Assembly: GCA_001414485.1 (NCBI GenBank)
Contig: LLEY01000081.1
Coordinates: 186,001-250,000 of the forward strand
DNA length: 64,000 nucleotides
Direction of reading: 5' to 3'
From: Calycina herbarum
Taxonomy: Eukaryota > Ascomycota > Leotiomycetes > Helotiales > Pezizellaceae
The notes beneath the pieces are model-generated. The model ran no database searches. It saw only the letters and a program-made list of their open reading frames with translations, and was not told the DNA's origin. Shown one piece after another: positions 43,475-55,803 of this stretch (its first letter is position 1; each line of letters begins with the position of its first letter). Both the position numbers and the translations under genes were made by a program.

Positions 43475-45452
43475 ATGTCGACAAGTCCCTCTACCAACGG
43501 GTCTCCAAAGAAAGCATCGCCTCTGAAGAAGACACCGCAACCCTATGTGCCATCATGCACCCATCTTACCATGACGCGCCTCTATACCACGGACTACCGA
43601 TGTACTGTATGCATGCAGCACGGCGCATTAGGATGGCTCTACCGATGTACGCAAGATAGAGAGATGCTCCTGGAGGAAGATGATGAGAGGGGTCTTTTCG
43701 TAAGTTGGGACTCGTGGACTCTTTGCTACTATGATTCACTGACATCCATCTAGGGAGAATGTACCAAAACTGGTGGTATCTTTGAAAGATCAGTCTCTCC
43801 GCCCCCAAGAAGCCCAGGCGCGCGACTCAACAAGTTCGCCTTCTTGACGGAAGTCACCCTTGAGCAATACTCCACATACACCTCAGATCAATTGAGGACC
43901 ATACTCGAACAGAGAGCCAACGTACGCGTTCGATTCCATTTCCCTCTCTTGGTTCCATCAGCTAACCACCACCCAGGTCCTCGAAGTTGCCAAAGCCCAT
44001 AGCCGAGCAGCAAACCCCATCCCCGATATCTTCGTCACCCCTGCAAGTTCCACCGAAAATATACCATCCACAACCCCTCCTCCTCAAAACAGCCCAAAAC
44101 CATGGATCCCCATTCCAGGGGGAGAATGCCAATTCAAATGCTGCCACCGCTGCCGTCCTTACTGCAGAGACCGTGCCTATCTATCTCTCGTCGGCGTAGC
44201 CAAAAGCGACATTCCCATGACAGCAATTACAGGCTTCGGCTTCCACATGTCGCGAAAGCTACCGATTGGAGATGTCGAACATGTCAAGAACCTGGGTTTG
44301 AGACCTGTACCGCAGCCAAAACCCGTAAGATCTTTTTCTCGCTGGTTGGATGGCTTATCTTTTTATTTGAATGGGAGTAATAAGAGTGCTGATAAGAAAT
44401 CTCAGAAACACGCCCGGGATGAAGATGAAGAGGAGGTTGATGGCCTAGGTATCATTGATGGGATTCCACGAAGTAAGTTCGCGAAGAAGGAAAGTAGAAC
44501 GTCTTGGCCAGATCTTACCACCACGACTCCTGCTATTACTTCTGGAAATACATCAGCAGCAACAGGATCGATCTCTCCGTCTCCCAACCTCAGCGACGAA
44601 GACCGTGCTTATATCAGAGCGTTCTTGGAAAACCTCAAACGTACACCAACTAACCCTGACCAAGACACCAACACTCCAGATATTAACTACACAGGCACAG
44701 GCTCCAACGGCAATAAACCAGATAATGGCAGCAGTGGCACCCCTCTCACCCTTGCACAACCTCTCATGAGTGCCGAAGGTCGCGCTACCATCGGTGCATA
44801 CCTAGAAAGCCTTCGACGTGCCCCGAATAACGCTGGCCGAGACGACGACAATGATTCCATGCTCACACTTACAAATGACGACCCTCTCCCCCCACCACCG
44901 CCCTCTAAAATCCTCAGAAGCAACTCTACACCACCAGCATCCCCATCTCAAGCACCTTTCAATGATCAGTCACCACACCCCAACCCACTAACCTCAAATC
45001 CACCCAACCCCTCCCTCCCAAAACGCACACTTCGTCCGAAACCCAACCGCTCAAATCTCAATCTCGCACTCGCAATCACCACTCCTCTTCCCTCTGAGAC
45101 AGTAGAGGAACTAGATGACATCGAAGCTCGGAGACCATTGACGCCTATGGAAGCTAAGGAAGCCAAGCAGGGCGTTTTTGGGAAATTGCCGCTTGAAGTT
45201 GGTGATGGAGTGGCGGTTATGGAGGAGGGCGTCGGGGGTCATTTTGCGGATTTGATGGATTGTGAGGACGGCATTGAGGGGGAGGGGGAGATGGATGGGA
45301 TGGGGGTCAAGGTTGTTGAGGAAGTAGGGGGTGATAAGTTGCCGAATGGGGAACAAGGAGAGGGCAAGAACGGGGCTTTGAAAGAGGAAGAGCGAAAGGA
45401 AACCAACGGGCTTCAAATTCAAGGACTCGAGAGTTTGATGACGCAAGTTTAA
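43475..45452 (+). CDS. Cys-rich conserved-looking protein of unknown function
   Basis: Exons 43475-43699, 43754-43921 and 43977-45452 give 622 residues, every junction in phase 0 with canonical donors (GTAAGT, GTACGC) and a CTAACC branch site. The N-terminal half has two Cys clusters: CTVCMQHGALGWLYRC (43-58) and CQFKCCHRCRPYC (182-194), which could bind zinc. DRAYLSLVGVAKSDIPMTAITGFGFH follows, then SRKLPIGDVEHVKNLGLRPVP. The remainder is Pro/Ser-rich with two related segments (LSDEDRAYIRAFLENLKRTP and MSAEGRATIGAYLESLRRAP), each about 20 residues. The tail is acidic. No known family is recognised. It could be a regulatory or scaffold protein. Confidence 0.75.
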
Positions 45453-46529
45453 GTGTGAGGACCGTCTGGGAAATGTTCTACTACTATTGGACATACAAAC
45501 CTGGCGGACGAGAAGAACAAAAAATTGTGTTTGGTCGGAAGGGATAGGTGTCAGGAAAAAAAATTGTTATTGGAGAGAGAGAGAGAGAGAGCATGGAGTT
45601 TACGGATGGATACATACAAAATTGTGCTTTGATTTTCACCATTTTCATCATTTTCATCCACGAGAAAAAGGGGAGTAGGAGTTCTGGATGGGAGTTGAAG
45701 GCTGGATTTTCTGTATCGTGTGCTACAAGATGACGACTGACCTCGAAAAGGGGGGGATGACGTGGTATTCTTACAGCAGACTGAGAAAACAGAGCAGAGT
45801 AGTTATGATCTTCTAAAATGAAAAGAAATAAATTGAAAAGAGTCTGCAGAAGTATGCTTGAAGATTTATTTAAAACCTTAATTGGATAAACGATCTCACG
45901 TGACAGGTAGGTACTCTTTGCACAGCCACATTTGCTTTGACCTTACGCATATTTTGTTACACATCGATTTTTCCGAAATTTTATTTGATTCCCGGAATCA
46001 AATAAAAATGGCACCGCACCACGACTTCAGTTTACACATGAAACAATCGACTCCTCTAAAGTATGCCTGCGAAACGACCTGATTTCCAATCCCCCGTGGG
46101 GCTCCACGAAAGGGAAAGTCGACATTAATATTCTTCTATTCGTATCAGAAAAGAAAGAGCCATCCCTCTAACGTATTATTTCGTTACTTCGTTATTCTAG
46201 TAGTTTAGAATAATAAAATATAATAAAAATAATTACTGAAATAACAAGAAAAGTTGTACTCGAGTAATTTCTGGTATTTTACTTTGTTGTTCTAGAAGTT
46301 TAGGATAATGAAATAGAATAAAAGGAAGATGCGAAGATAATGATTAGAGTATAACTTCTTGATCCTATTTTTCGTCGTCTTATGATAGGATTCGTGAAAT
46401 GGTTGTCATGCAAAGGTATTTTACTTCGTCATTCTAGTTGTTTGGAGATAACGAAACCAAAAAAACTAACTCCATAACAATGTCCCTCCCATCTAACCTC
46501 TCCCCACCCATCCCATCCACACCCCCTTT
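45453..46529. other. Convergent intergenic region with repeated AT motifs
   Basis: A GAGA microsatellite lies near 45576-45592. From 46170 to 46450 a roughly 40-base AT-rich motif is repeated three times. No gene is supported. Confidence 0.55.
46170..46460. repeat. Three imperfect copies of an AT-rich 40-base motif
   Basis: TTACTTCGTTATTCTAGTAG (about 46182), TTACTTTGTTGTTCTAGAAG (about 46277) and TTACTTCGTCATTCTAGTTG (about 46421) each precede a TTTAGAATAATAAAATA-like stretch. Spacings are about 95 and 145 bases. Related TTTAGAACAAT strings occur inside the MITE family at 36011 and 59718. Confidence 0.65.
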
Positions 46530-49500
46530 TTACCGCTTAAGCGTCTTCTGCTTCTCCGCATCCTTAACCACCTTCCTCCCCTGCACAACAAGCCCCTTCC
46601 TACTCCGAACCTTATCCATATACCTCTTAGCCACATTCTCCTTATCAGCAAGCTCCCCCAGATCCTCAAGATCATCCTCCGTAAACGGAACCCAAAACGG
46701 GTCCTCATCCAGAATCTCATAGCCCTGGAATATCAACTGCGGACTCGCAGCACCACTCGTTCGCTTCCGAATCTCATCCGAGAACCCAAATGATTCAGCG
46801 ACAGGCAAAAGAGAAACAATAGTGTAAAACGGTGTTCCCTCATTAAGAGCCTCGCTCAAAATCCTGCCTCGTCTCCTCGTCAGGACGTCATATACACGCC
46901 CCAGAACATCAGTGCTGGCTTGGATTTCGCAGGAGTACATGGCTAGGAGGAGACGCGGACTCCAGTCTAAGAAGCCATCTTTTATCGCTGAACGGATAGT
47001 TTTGAGGACTTCCCCGGTGATGCGACCTAATTTATCGTTTACCGAGGAGTGATCTTCAGTCGAGGGTGTGACTGTGAATTCTTCAAGGAAAACGGCTAGA
47101 CCTTGAACGGGTTCGTTGCAGAGAGGACCTCGGGCGGTGGAGAGTTGGAAGGCGTAGAGGATTTTATCGGCGAAATCTCGTGCTGTGAGGGTGCTTCCTA
47201 CTTGTCGCTCTTCTGGAGCTATTTCTCCGAGACTGGAATAGTTAGCTTGGATACTATACAAAGAGTTGAACGAGACTTACAATCGACCACAGATATTATC
47301 TTTGGTATTGTCAACCAGAATATTTGGTCCTACTCGTCGTGGACCAAATGCTGAAATTCGATCAACAGCATTCGCCCAGATATCCTGTTGGCCAGCTTTT
47401 GCAAACAGTTCTTGAAGCTGCTTCTTGAACTCTGGGGGCGATAGAGCTCGTGCGGTATCCAAAGCGGCATCTGCATCGACATCTTCTGAATCAGAATCCT
47501 CCACGGTACCCGCGCCTTGCTTACTCTTCTCTTCAGCTTGTCTTTGCGAGTAAGATTTCTGTACCGCAGCAGAATTCTTGATGAGAAAGTTTGTCACCTC
47601 TATAGGTAGTGGCATAACTCGAAGTCTGACGGAAACTTGTTTCGATGGGGTCACCGCGATGACAGTACCTCTTCCAAGCTCCTTATTCGCAGGTGGTTTC
47701 ATTTCTTCTGCACGAACGATCGTTTCTCGATATGGAACAATTGGTTCTCCGACTTCGATCTCGCAATTTGCGAATCGCTCTTTGAGATCTGTCAAGCATC
47801 TCTCGAGATGCAATTCTCCAGCAGTAAGTAGAACATGCTCTCCACTGGCAAATTGCTCGTATTCAGCACAAGGATCACTTTGGACAAGTAACTTCAGTCC
47901 AGCAATCATTTTGTCCAGATCTCCAGGCCATGCAGGCTCTAGAGCCACTCGCACTATGGGTTGGGTTCCCATATTGACACCAGCCAAGTTGACACTTCCC
48001 TCAAGCTGACTACACAGAGTCCCTGATTTTAGAATATGGCCTTCTAAACCACCAATTCCAAAGACTACACCTGCAGGTACAGAAGTAAGGGGTTCCAGGC
48101 CACGACCCATAAGTAGGTACAAAGCTGTAATCGTAACCTTTTTCGGTTCCGGGGAATTATGTGGATTTGCTGGGGAAAACTTGGGTGATAATACGTAAAC
48201 TTCGTCACCAACTGATAATGTACCAGAATATATTCTAGCAAAACCAATCAAATGTTCTCGACTGGGTGGTTTCTCTTCTGCTTCTGACTTTCCTAGACTT
48301 GCACCACCAAGTGCATTGGTTAGTCCATCAACAGGGTCTACCACTTCTCCCCTTTCTATAGCTTGTGCTCTAGAAATCTCTGCTCGTTTTCGGATACCCA
48401 TTTCTCTTGCTTCTTCTGGTGTCAGAGCACCGCCAATACCACCACGCCGCTTGTTCTCTGGGAGCTCGCTTTCGGGTATTGATACCATTTTACTGACGTA
48501 TGCAACAACCGGATCGTTTTCGGAGCTTTTCGACTTGATCATTGCTTCCCGGATATTTGGGTCAACATGAGAAGATCCGGGAGAGTTTTCGATGAGAGCG
48601 GGAAGTCGGCTTTCTTGAGCGACGGGGGGTGATGGTAATGATTCGATACAAGAAACCAGAAGTGCTGTTGATATAGGTAACCAGGCAGCGAAAAGAGTAG
48701 TGAGGATAGCGCGGGGATCTCGAGACCGTAAAACATGTGCTGGAAGAGTAAGATTTAGGCCCTTTGTAATTTTTTCAACCAAGGCTGGGTCCCTAAAACG
48801 AGTCAGTACATGATGTTGAAAATTATTTAATTACAATGGGAAAGAAAGGAGAAAGGAGAAAGTGTCTACTCACCCCTTGCCGTTATCACCACCTGTAGTA
48901 GCCGAATATACTGCCCAGATTTGTTCAAGAACTAGTTGGACAAACATAGGTTTGAGATTTCGACCCTTCAAGTGCTTCTGTGATAAAACTTTCTTGGTCT
49001 TTGGATCTAAATAGAAATCTCCCCAAAGTACCTTCTCCATCGCAGTCCGCTTTATGCCCAATTTCTTTTCGTACAAACTTGCAAATTGTCGTACCGTAAA
49101 TGCCCATCCATCTATCGCGCTGCTAAAAATTACATTATTCTTTTCAGGGGCAAAGTAAATATCCTCGTCATCTTTCTCTTCGAAATCAGCACTTGCGGAC
49201 ATGCTATCGGTATCGACTGAAGTTCCATTTTTGCCATCCGCATCTTTGCCTGTTCTCTCCTGTTCTTTGGCGGCAGCAACTCTCTCTTCCACGCGCTCTC
49301 TCCAATTCAGATCTTCCTCCATTCTCTCGCCCTGGAAAAAACTACCAAGCACAGCATTAACTTGTTCCAGTAACTTGCTGAGATGTGTATATGCTTCCGC
49401 CGGAGTCATCTTCAACTCGGTAATCAGCCTATCCATCTTATTGATAACCAACAAAGGCTTCATATGTTCCACCCAAGTTTGTCGCAGCACCGTGACAGTT

Positions 49501-50045
49501 TGACTGCAAACTCCCTCGACGGCGTCCACTAAGACCACAGCGCCATCACATAATCTCGAAGCAGTCGAGACTTCGCTACTGAAATCAATATGTCCTGGGG
49601 AATCGATCAAGTTGATCAGGTATTCCTTCTGCTCGGGTGTCGCATCGGGCGCATTCCTTCGTAGCATGGCAAAGTAGAGGGATATGGCGGAGGATTCCAT
49701 CGTGATTCCTCGGGTTTGTTCGTCGGGTCGCGAATCGAGGTAGCGGATCTTGCCTGCGAGTTTGGGGGAGATGATGCCATTGGTGGCGATGAGGGCGTCG
49801 GTGAGGGAAGTTTTTCCATGATCCTACGGCATATGTTAGTATTCTGAAACGGGGATTTTGTGGGTGGTAGAGTACCTACAACGTGGGCTAATATGCAAAT
49901 CTTGAAGATGTTCTGGTTAGCAAAATCCCCCAATATTGGCAGTCGCAGAATGCGCCCAACTACCCCGCCATGGTCAACTTACATTCCTGATGCCGTCTGG
50001 ATTTCGCTGTAAAGCGACCAGTTTCTCTGGGTTGACCACGACCAT
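46530..50045 (-). CDS. RIA1: Ribosome assembly GTPase EFL1 / RIA1
   Basis: Five exons (50045-49983, 49912-49880, 49823-48874, 48792-47281, 47232-46530) encode 1086 residues with exact frame closure. EFL1 is an EF-2-like GTPase that, with Sdo1/SBDS, releases Tif6/eIF6 from late cytoplasmic pre-60S subunits. G1 is AHVDHGKTS (30-38), split between exons 2 and 3; switch I is RGITMESS (about 70-77); G3 is DSPGH (106-110); G4 is NKMDRL (160-165). An insertion of acidic residues (about 200-255) is typical of EFL1 versus EF-2. Domain III-V motifs LTAGELHLERCL and GEPIVPYRETI are present, and the C-terminus carries DWSPRLLLAMYSCEIQ and VPFTEDDLED. The second coding exon is 33 nt. The ATG at 50045 gives MVVVNPEKLVALQRNPDGIRN, matching the family start. 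Confidence 0.95.
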
Positions 50046-51393
50046 ATTGAAAGTGGTATTTTATGTTATTCTGGCAAGATTTGGGGCCAGAGGTGATTGT
50101 TGGTGCAATATAAAATTGCTTGTATGGACGAAGAATTATTTTTGTCAGGATGAGTCGAAATGACGCGCTGTGGAGGGGCGCTCCTTGAACAATTTTGTAT
50201 AGGTACCTTTTTGGACATAACTTCTGCAGACAAATTCTGCTAAAATCATATGACAGGACAGGAATACATCTCACTTACAAGATTATAGATTCAACAATAG
50301 CTACGACTAACTATCTTGTCATGGTTACCGTAGTATAGTAAGGTAACTCTATCAAAAGGAAGAGACGACCGAAAGCGTTGGATCCAAGGAGTGTCGATCA
50401 CACGTGACCAGGAACCATTTCCATATATTTTTCCGGAAACGGACTTCTCATTTCTTCTGGAACCTTTGCAGTTGGTTTCGACAATTCTATAATTAGAATA
50501 CTTGCGCAATACTTGCTTGCTTCCAGGGTGACACAGGGGCCGTGATCGTAGAAGAACCGTTCATTCTCGCAAGGCTCTCGCTGCTCGCAACGAAGGAAAA
50601 CCAATAGTTGCGGTGTAAGGGCAAAGATAGAAACGCCGGGCCAAACGCGCTAAAATAAAGTTAAAGGACTGAAAACACTTCGGACGAGAGTGCCTCTTTT
50701 CCACGCTTCTGGAGCACTCTGAATCGGACCTCTAACAAATGATTTGCCCATCTCCGTGGGATGATTCGTTGTGAGGTCTTCGTCCCCCATGGGCATCCTG
50801 GAAACACGCCAGTTTCAAAGTGTGAAGTTGAAGGTCGATGGATGGGATGGCCCTCCTGACCCCATAATTGATCCAAGTTGCAACCGGCAAGCGCATTTCA
50901 TTTAAGCTTCTTACAGCACAGCTTGGGGAGATCGCTGGCTTTGGCGTTGTTCTAATAAATTTGGCTTCCCACCCAAAATCAACGACCTTCGATCCGACTA
51001 AGAGGTCCCTAACCTAATAGCAAGATGACGTTGTAGAGAAGTCAATCGCATCGAAAGCATCGCCCCCGACGGAAAAGTGCAGTTACTCCGTACACAATCA
51101 CTTTGTCTTGGAATCTTGGCTCTCTCCCCATTTCTACGGGGAAAATCCAACGAATTAAAACAAGTGGCTGGACTCCTACAAGCACCAGACGGCCAAATTC
51201 AATGTCACCAAAAGTCACCACTCACTCACCCAGTCCCAGTCCCAGTCCCACCTTGGGTCCGCCCAAACTATTAACTTAACCCAACCCCCTCAACCTTAAT
51301 TGCCAGAGAGCTCCCGCCTCCTTCTTCCTTCCCAGGAACATCCAAACAACTCTCGCTCACCTTCCTACCGACTACTCCCTACAAAAAATCATC
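50046..51393. promoter_or_regulatory. Divergent intergenic region RIA1 / dual-PH gene
   Basis: This is a 1.3 kb spacer between outward-facing genes. There is no coding signal beyond short unsupported frames near 50291-50876. A CCAGTCCCAGTCCCA hexamer repeat lies at about 51230-51250, and the leader before 51394 is pyrimidine-rich. Confidence 0.5.
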
Positions 51394-52738
51394 ATGATGG
51401 CTGATGCACAGCATGCGACGGCGCCACCCATAGAAGCAGAAGTAGGCAGTCAGCCTCGTCAGATCCCAACCAAAACGACAGCTCCTCTGCAGATACCTCC
51501 GCCATCCCAAGTTGCTTTTCCGCCCCTTCCATCTGCAAGCCGCATTCGCAATTCACATCTCGTCTTGGATTCTTTCTCGCCTGTCAACCAGAACGGGAGC
51601 TTCGAGTTTGATCGCGTTTTGAAGAGTGGCTACGTCCAGAAGCGCACGCGCAAGACCAAGGTAAGCTTGCAAGCAAGTCAATCTATCCTGCATCCTTGCG
51701 GCATGCTGATTCACTTTGTAGAATTGGAAACCAATATTCCTTGTACTACGACCCAATTCCCTTTCCATATATAAAGACCAGAACGAAGGGAAATTAAAAC
51801 ACAAGATACACCTCTCCGACCTGACGGCCGTCGCGAAACTGAAGGATCCGAAACAAAAGCGACACAATGTCTTCGGACTCTTCTCCCCATCGCGAAATTA
51901 CCACCTCGAATCAACGACAAAGAAGGACACAGAGGAATGGGTCAACTTAATAAGACAAGAAGCTCGAATCGAAGAGGAGGAAGAGGAGATGATGCTAGGC
52001 AGTCCTGGAGGCTTAATAACTAGTTCATACGCCGGACTCGAACGCGCATTCCATCTCCACAACGAACAGAAAAGATTACACGACGAACGACTGGGTTCCA
52101 GTTCCCCAGAACCCAGTGATCCCATACCCAAGGGGCCGAAGAAGAAAATCAATCCCATTACGGGTGCTCGACGAATGTCGCAGACCATCGAATATTCTGG
52201 CAACGAACTAGCCTCACATTCGGACTTTTCAGACATAGAAACAAGCCGAGTACCAGGAGCATCAACACTCTCAAACCAAGAAGATCCTCTCGCAGTAAAG
52301 CCACCACCCGTCGCCCGACCACCCTACAGCGCTCGAAACGCCAGTCAAATGAGCGGTTTCAATGTCGACACCGACCCTGAACGTGTTGTCTGGCAAGGCC
52401 ACCTCCTATACCTCAAATCCAAAGGCGGAGTCCGACAATGGAAAGACCTCTGGGCTGTCATCCGACGCAACAGTATCTCCCTTTATAAAAACGACTCTGA
52501 ATACTCTATTATTCTTTTAATACCCCTCTCGGCGGTGATCAATGCCGTCGAAATCGATCCCTTGAGTAAAACTAAGCGTCACTGTCTCCAGGTTATTACG
52601 GAAGAGAAGAGTTTTAAGTTTTGTGCGCATAATGAAGATACACTGGATAAAGCACTTGGGGCTTTGAAGAGCCTGCTTGCGAAGAGGAAGGAGGGGGAGG
52701 GTGGAGGGAAGGGTAATGCTAATAATGCGAATCGATGA
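51394..52738 (+). CDS. Tandem PH-domain protein (Opy1-like)
   Basis: Exons 51394-51660 and 51722-52738 give 427 residues; the 61-nt intron is in phase 0. The first PH domain spans about 78-180 (SGYVQKRTRKTKNWKPIFLVL... to EEWVNLIRQEA). The second spans about 311-417 (VVWQGHLLYLKSKGGVRQWKDLWAVIRRNSISLYK... to FKFCAHNEDTLDKAL). The N-terminus is Pro-rich and an acidic stretch (EEEEEEMM) follows PH1. Two PH domains with a linker recall yeast Opy1, a phosphoinositide-sensing protein at the plasma membrane; lipid specificity cannot be read here. A second ATG follows the first immediately, so the start may be one codon later. Confidence 0.88.
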
Positions 52739-53608
52739 CGATAATGAAGCAAACCCCTATATGATATGAGATCCCTCGGCATATGGACCAGGGATATTTA
52801 TTTTGTGGAATGAGGATTTGGTGGTTAGAAAGACTCGGCCGGTCTTCTTTTTTGTTTATATCAGGCTGCTGCGATGGGATTGAGGAGCGAGCGAAAGTGT
52901 TGGCTTGGATTGGATTTTTTACCTTCCGTTTCCGGCATGACCACATATATGAGTTTATGAGTTTATGAATCTTTAAATGTAATGCCTATTACGAAGCCTT
53001 CTTTTTGCTCGGCGTATTATATTCGTTCCCTGCACTTGACTTTTTCCTTCTTGCGTTTATTGTGGGTAGGTTTGTTTTTGGATCGCCAGTGTCAAAATCA
53101 TGATCAAACGCTGATCACGATTGCCGATCAAAGCTTCTTCATTTTAAGTCGATCTATCTATCTAAGCGTCACACACACAATGTCTTTTCATTGGTGGGAT
53201 CGTATTATGCGTATCAAGTGGAGAAAGATCATTGATTTGATCTCGGCATCTCATCGCCCTCTCCACTTCTTATGGTCTTCCTGCAGCTGGAGGTGGGCAG
53301 GACAGACATCTTCGACTCATCCTCACTCATGCAGTGTCTCTTTGCTTGATGCCTGTCTTAGGATCAGAGAACTTAACAATTTAACCGTTTCCAAAAAAAA
53401 AAAAATTGTGATATAAGTCTAAAAGGAAGTTTGTGTTTTCATTCGTTCCCTTCTTCAAGTTGTACAGCGCGTGACCCCCCCGCTTTCCTTGAAGACTTGA
53501 CCTGACCTGACCTCCCGTCCTCCATCTATTCCATTCCCATCCATACCACCCAACATTAGCATACTCCCCTTTTTCATTCAGACACTCGATAGTGCGTAGG
53601 TAGTGAAG
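52739..53608. other. Intergenic region
   Basis: Tandem plus-strand spacer of 0.87 kb without a supported gene. The 144-codon frame at 52982 has no family traits. An A tract occurs at about 53393-53405. The 5' leader of the next gene is C/T-rich. Confidence 0.5.
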
Positions 53609-54864
53609 ATGTCGGGTCCACGACCGATTACGGAAACGGTCGTTTTGAAAGTTCAGCCTGGGCTCCGGCTTGATGCTACGGGTGGAGGAGACGGGAGCAA
53701 GGGAGTGAAGAAGTTTGAGGAGTTACTTGGTGTTGTTGGGAGACAGGAGGGCTTTGTTCGGCAGTTTTGGGTGAGTGGGTTTTTTTCCTGGTTGCCCTTT
53801 TGGTTCTTTTCGCTTTGGAAATCATTTTTTGGGGGGGGGGGCATATGCGAGTGGGTGTGATCGAGACTTGGCTTCATAGGGTTACGAGGCGAGGAAGAAA
53901 TGGATAAGAGTTTTGGGAGGACATGAAGAAGGGGAATGGGAAGTACACTAGACTGACTTCAAAAACAGGGACATAAAATCGAAGATCCCCTAGTTTTCGT
54001 CTGGCTCATCGACTGGGAGAGATATGAAAACCACGAGGGGTTTATGGAATCAAAAGATTACCCCGGTTTCTTGGAGGGTGTTGCGGAGGTCTTTGATAGA
54101 GAGGAGGAGACGGTTATTGGTATGTCTCGTCTTGTTTTTTTTCTTTCTATCATTTCTCCTCTCGATTTCTCATTCCGATTCCCTTCTTCACTTTACTTTC
54201 ACATATCCTCCCAGTATTTCGATCCCAATCTCCGATGGCCACAAGTCCTTCTTCTCTCCCTGGGTTCTCGTTTTCCACCTTCTCTCCTCCTTCTCTCCAT
54301 CTTTTCTTCAGCGACGAAAAAGGTTACTAACACTCCCAAAAAGTCCACACAAAATACACCAACGACTATGCCCCCTCCGTCCTCGCGCCCGTAACCGAAA
54401 TCGCATTCTGCTCCCTCCCTGATACAGCAGGCGAGAAGGAACAAAAGAGAATGGACGATTCGACAAAGGGGATCGGGGAGGATGTTCAGAGTATCGGGGG
54501 AGCGACTGGGAGTTCGACATCTTGGGGTACGTCCTCTTTCCTTTCCACTTTCCTTTTGTTTTTTCCCATCCTTCCATCCTTCCCTCCCTCCACCCCCTCT
54601 AATTTAAAGAGAGAGAGAGCTAACGCAACACTCGAAGTCCTGCCCCAAGCCCCCAAACTTCCATCCCCCACTCAAAAAGGGGCTTCCCTGGCATTGGTGG
54701 CTCTTTTCGGGTATGATAGTATTGAAACCCATATGAAATGGAGGGAGACGCCGGAACATGCTAAGGCTATTGAGATGATGGGGGTGATGAGTAGGGAGAT
54801 TGGGTTGAAGGATTTTGAGGTTGGGGGTGGGGGGATGTGGCATGTTGATTTTCATTCTGGTTGA
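53609..54864 (+). CDS. Small putative dimeric alpha/beta-barrel (ABM-like) protein
   Basis: Exons 53609-53770, 53969-54119, 54344-54526 and 54638-54864 give 240 residues with frame closure. The start MSGPRPITETVVLKVQPGLRL is a typical beta-strand opening. VRQFWGHKIEDPLVFVWLIDWERYENH is joined across intron 1 and resembles ferredoxin-like ABM monooxygenase/stress-barrel proteins. A second repeat-like half is LALVALFGYDSIETHMKWRETPEHAKAI. The introns are long for this window (198, 224 and 111 nt), CT-rich and, in intron 1, contain a G10 tract. Acceptors AAAAAG and CGAAG are less standard than others, so exons 3 and 4 are moderately certain. No catalytic residue is identified. Confidence 0.72.
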
Positions 54865-55803
54865 GTTTAAGAGAATGGGGACGGACAAGGGCCGAGGAGA
54901 TGTATGAGAGTGAGTAGAGATAAGAATGAGGATGGACGACGTGATGATGATAATGAGGGCTAGGGTAGAGTTAGTGGCTAAGAAAGGTGATGAGAAGATG
55001 ATGAGGATGAGCCGCGAGAGAAAAGAGTTGACGAGGAAACGTGGGACGAAGTAATGCAAATGGGCTACGATGTGAAGAATTAAGGGTTGTATAAAGTGGT
55101 TGGTATAAGAGATCATCTTATTTCTCCGCAACTTTTATAACCAAAGAATGATTTCTTTTTGCGCTTTAAGCTATTGAAGATCTCAATGTCCGAAGTCGAC
55201 TATGGCAAACACGCAATATGTTAAATTGAGGTAACATTTTTTGCCGCTCGTGAGATAGAAAGAAGGTTTTGTGGCTTTACGGCTTACGGCTTACGGCTTA
55301 CTTACTCGTAACTTACTTGTAGCATACTCGTGGGTCTAGCTTACTCGAAAGTGTAAATTTTCTATTCTTCCTAAACAACTAGGATTTACACCTTATCCAT
55401 AATTCTCACTAAAGATAAATGAAGTGAAGGGTAGAATAAAGTAAACTGAAGTGAATCATTTTTGTAAAAATGTAACAAAGTACAAACAACTGCCTAAGCT
55501 AGCTAAACTAGTACCACCAAAAACACATATCATAACAATTGATCCCCTACTTCGTGATCACCCCCTCAAGAATGGAAAGGTAAAGGCCCAAGCAAGCTAT
55601 CTAATACACAAACGCATGAACAAAAGAACCCCCAAGGTATCGCTGAAAAAGAAAAGAGCCGTGAACCCGCTAATTAACCATACACGCAAGAGCAAAATAA
55701 AATAAAACAAGTCCACGCTAGTGGTCAACCGAAAACAAAAAGGCAAACATAAATCCCAGCCCCTCAGAAATAGAAAAGAAGACATCTTACACCCCTCCTG
55801 CTC
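54865..55803. other. Convergent intergenic region
   Basis: Purine-rich GATGATGA sequence follows the stop (54900-55060). A 7-base unit (ACGGCTT) is tandemly repeated near 55278-55300. A-rich, non-coding sequence occupies 55450-55760. No gene is supported. Confidence 0.5.

Noticed and set aside
55278..55300. ACGGCTT tandem units suspected as telomere-like repeat
   Set aside because: Only three units, the unit is not TTAGGG-like, and it lies between housekeeping-type genes.
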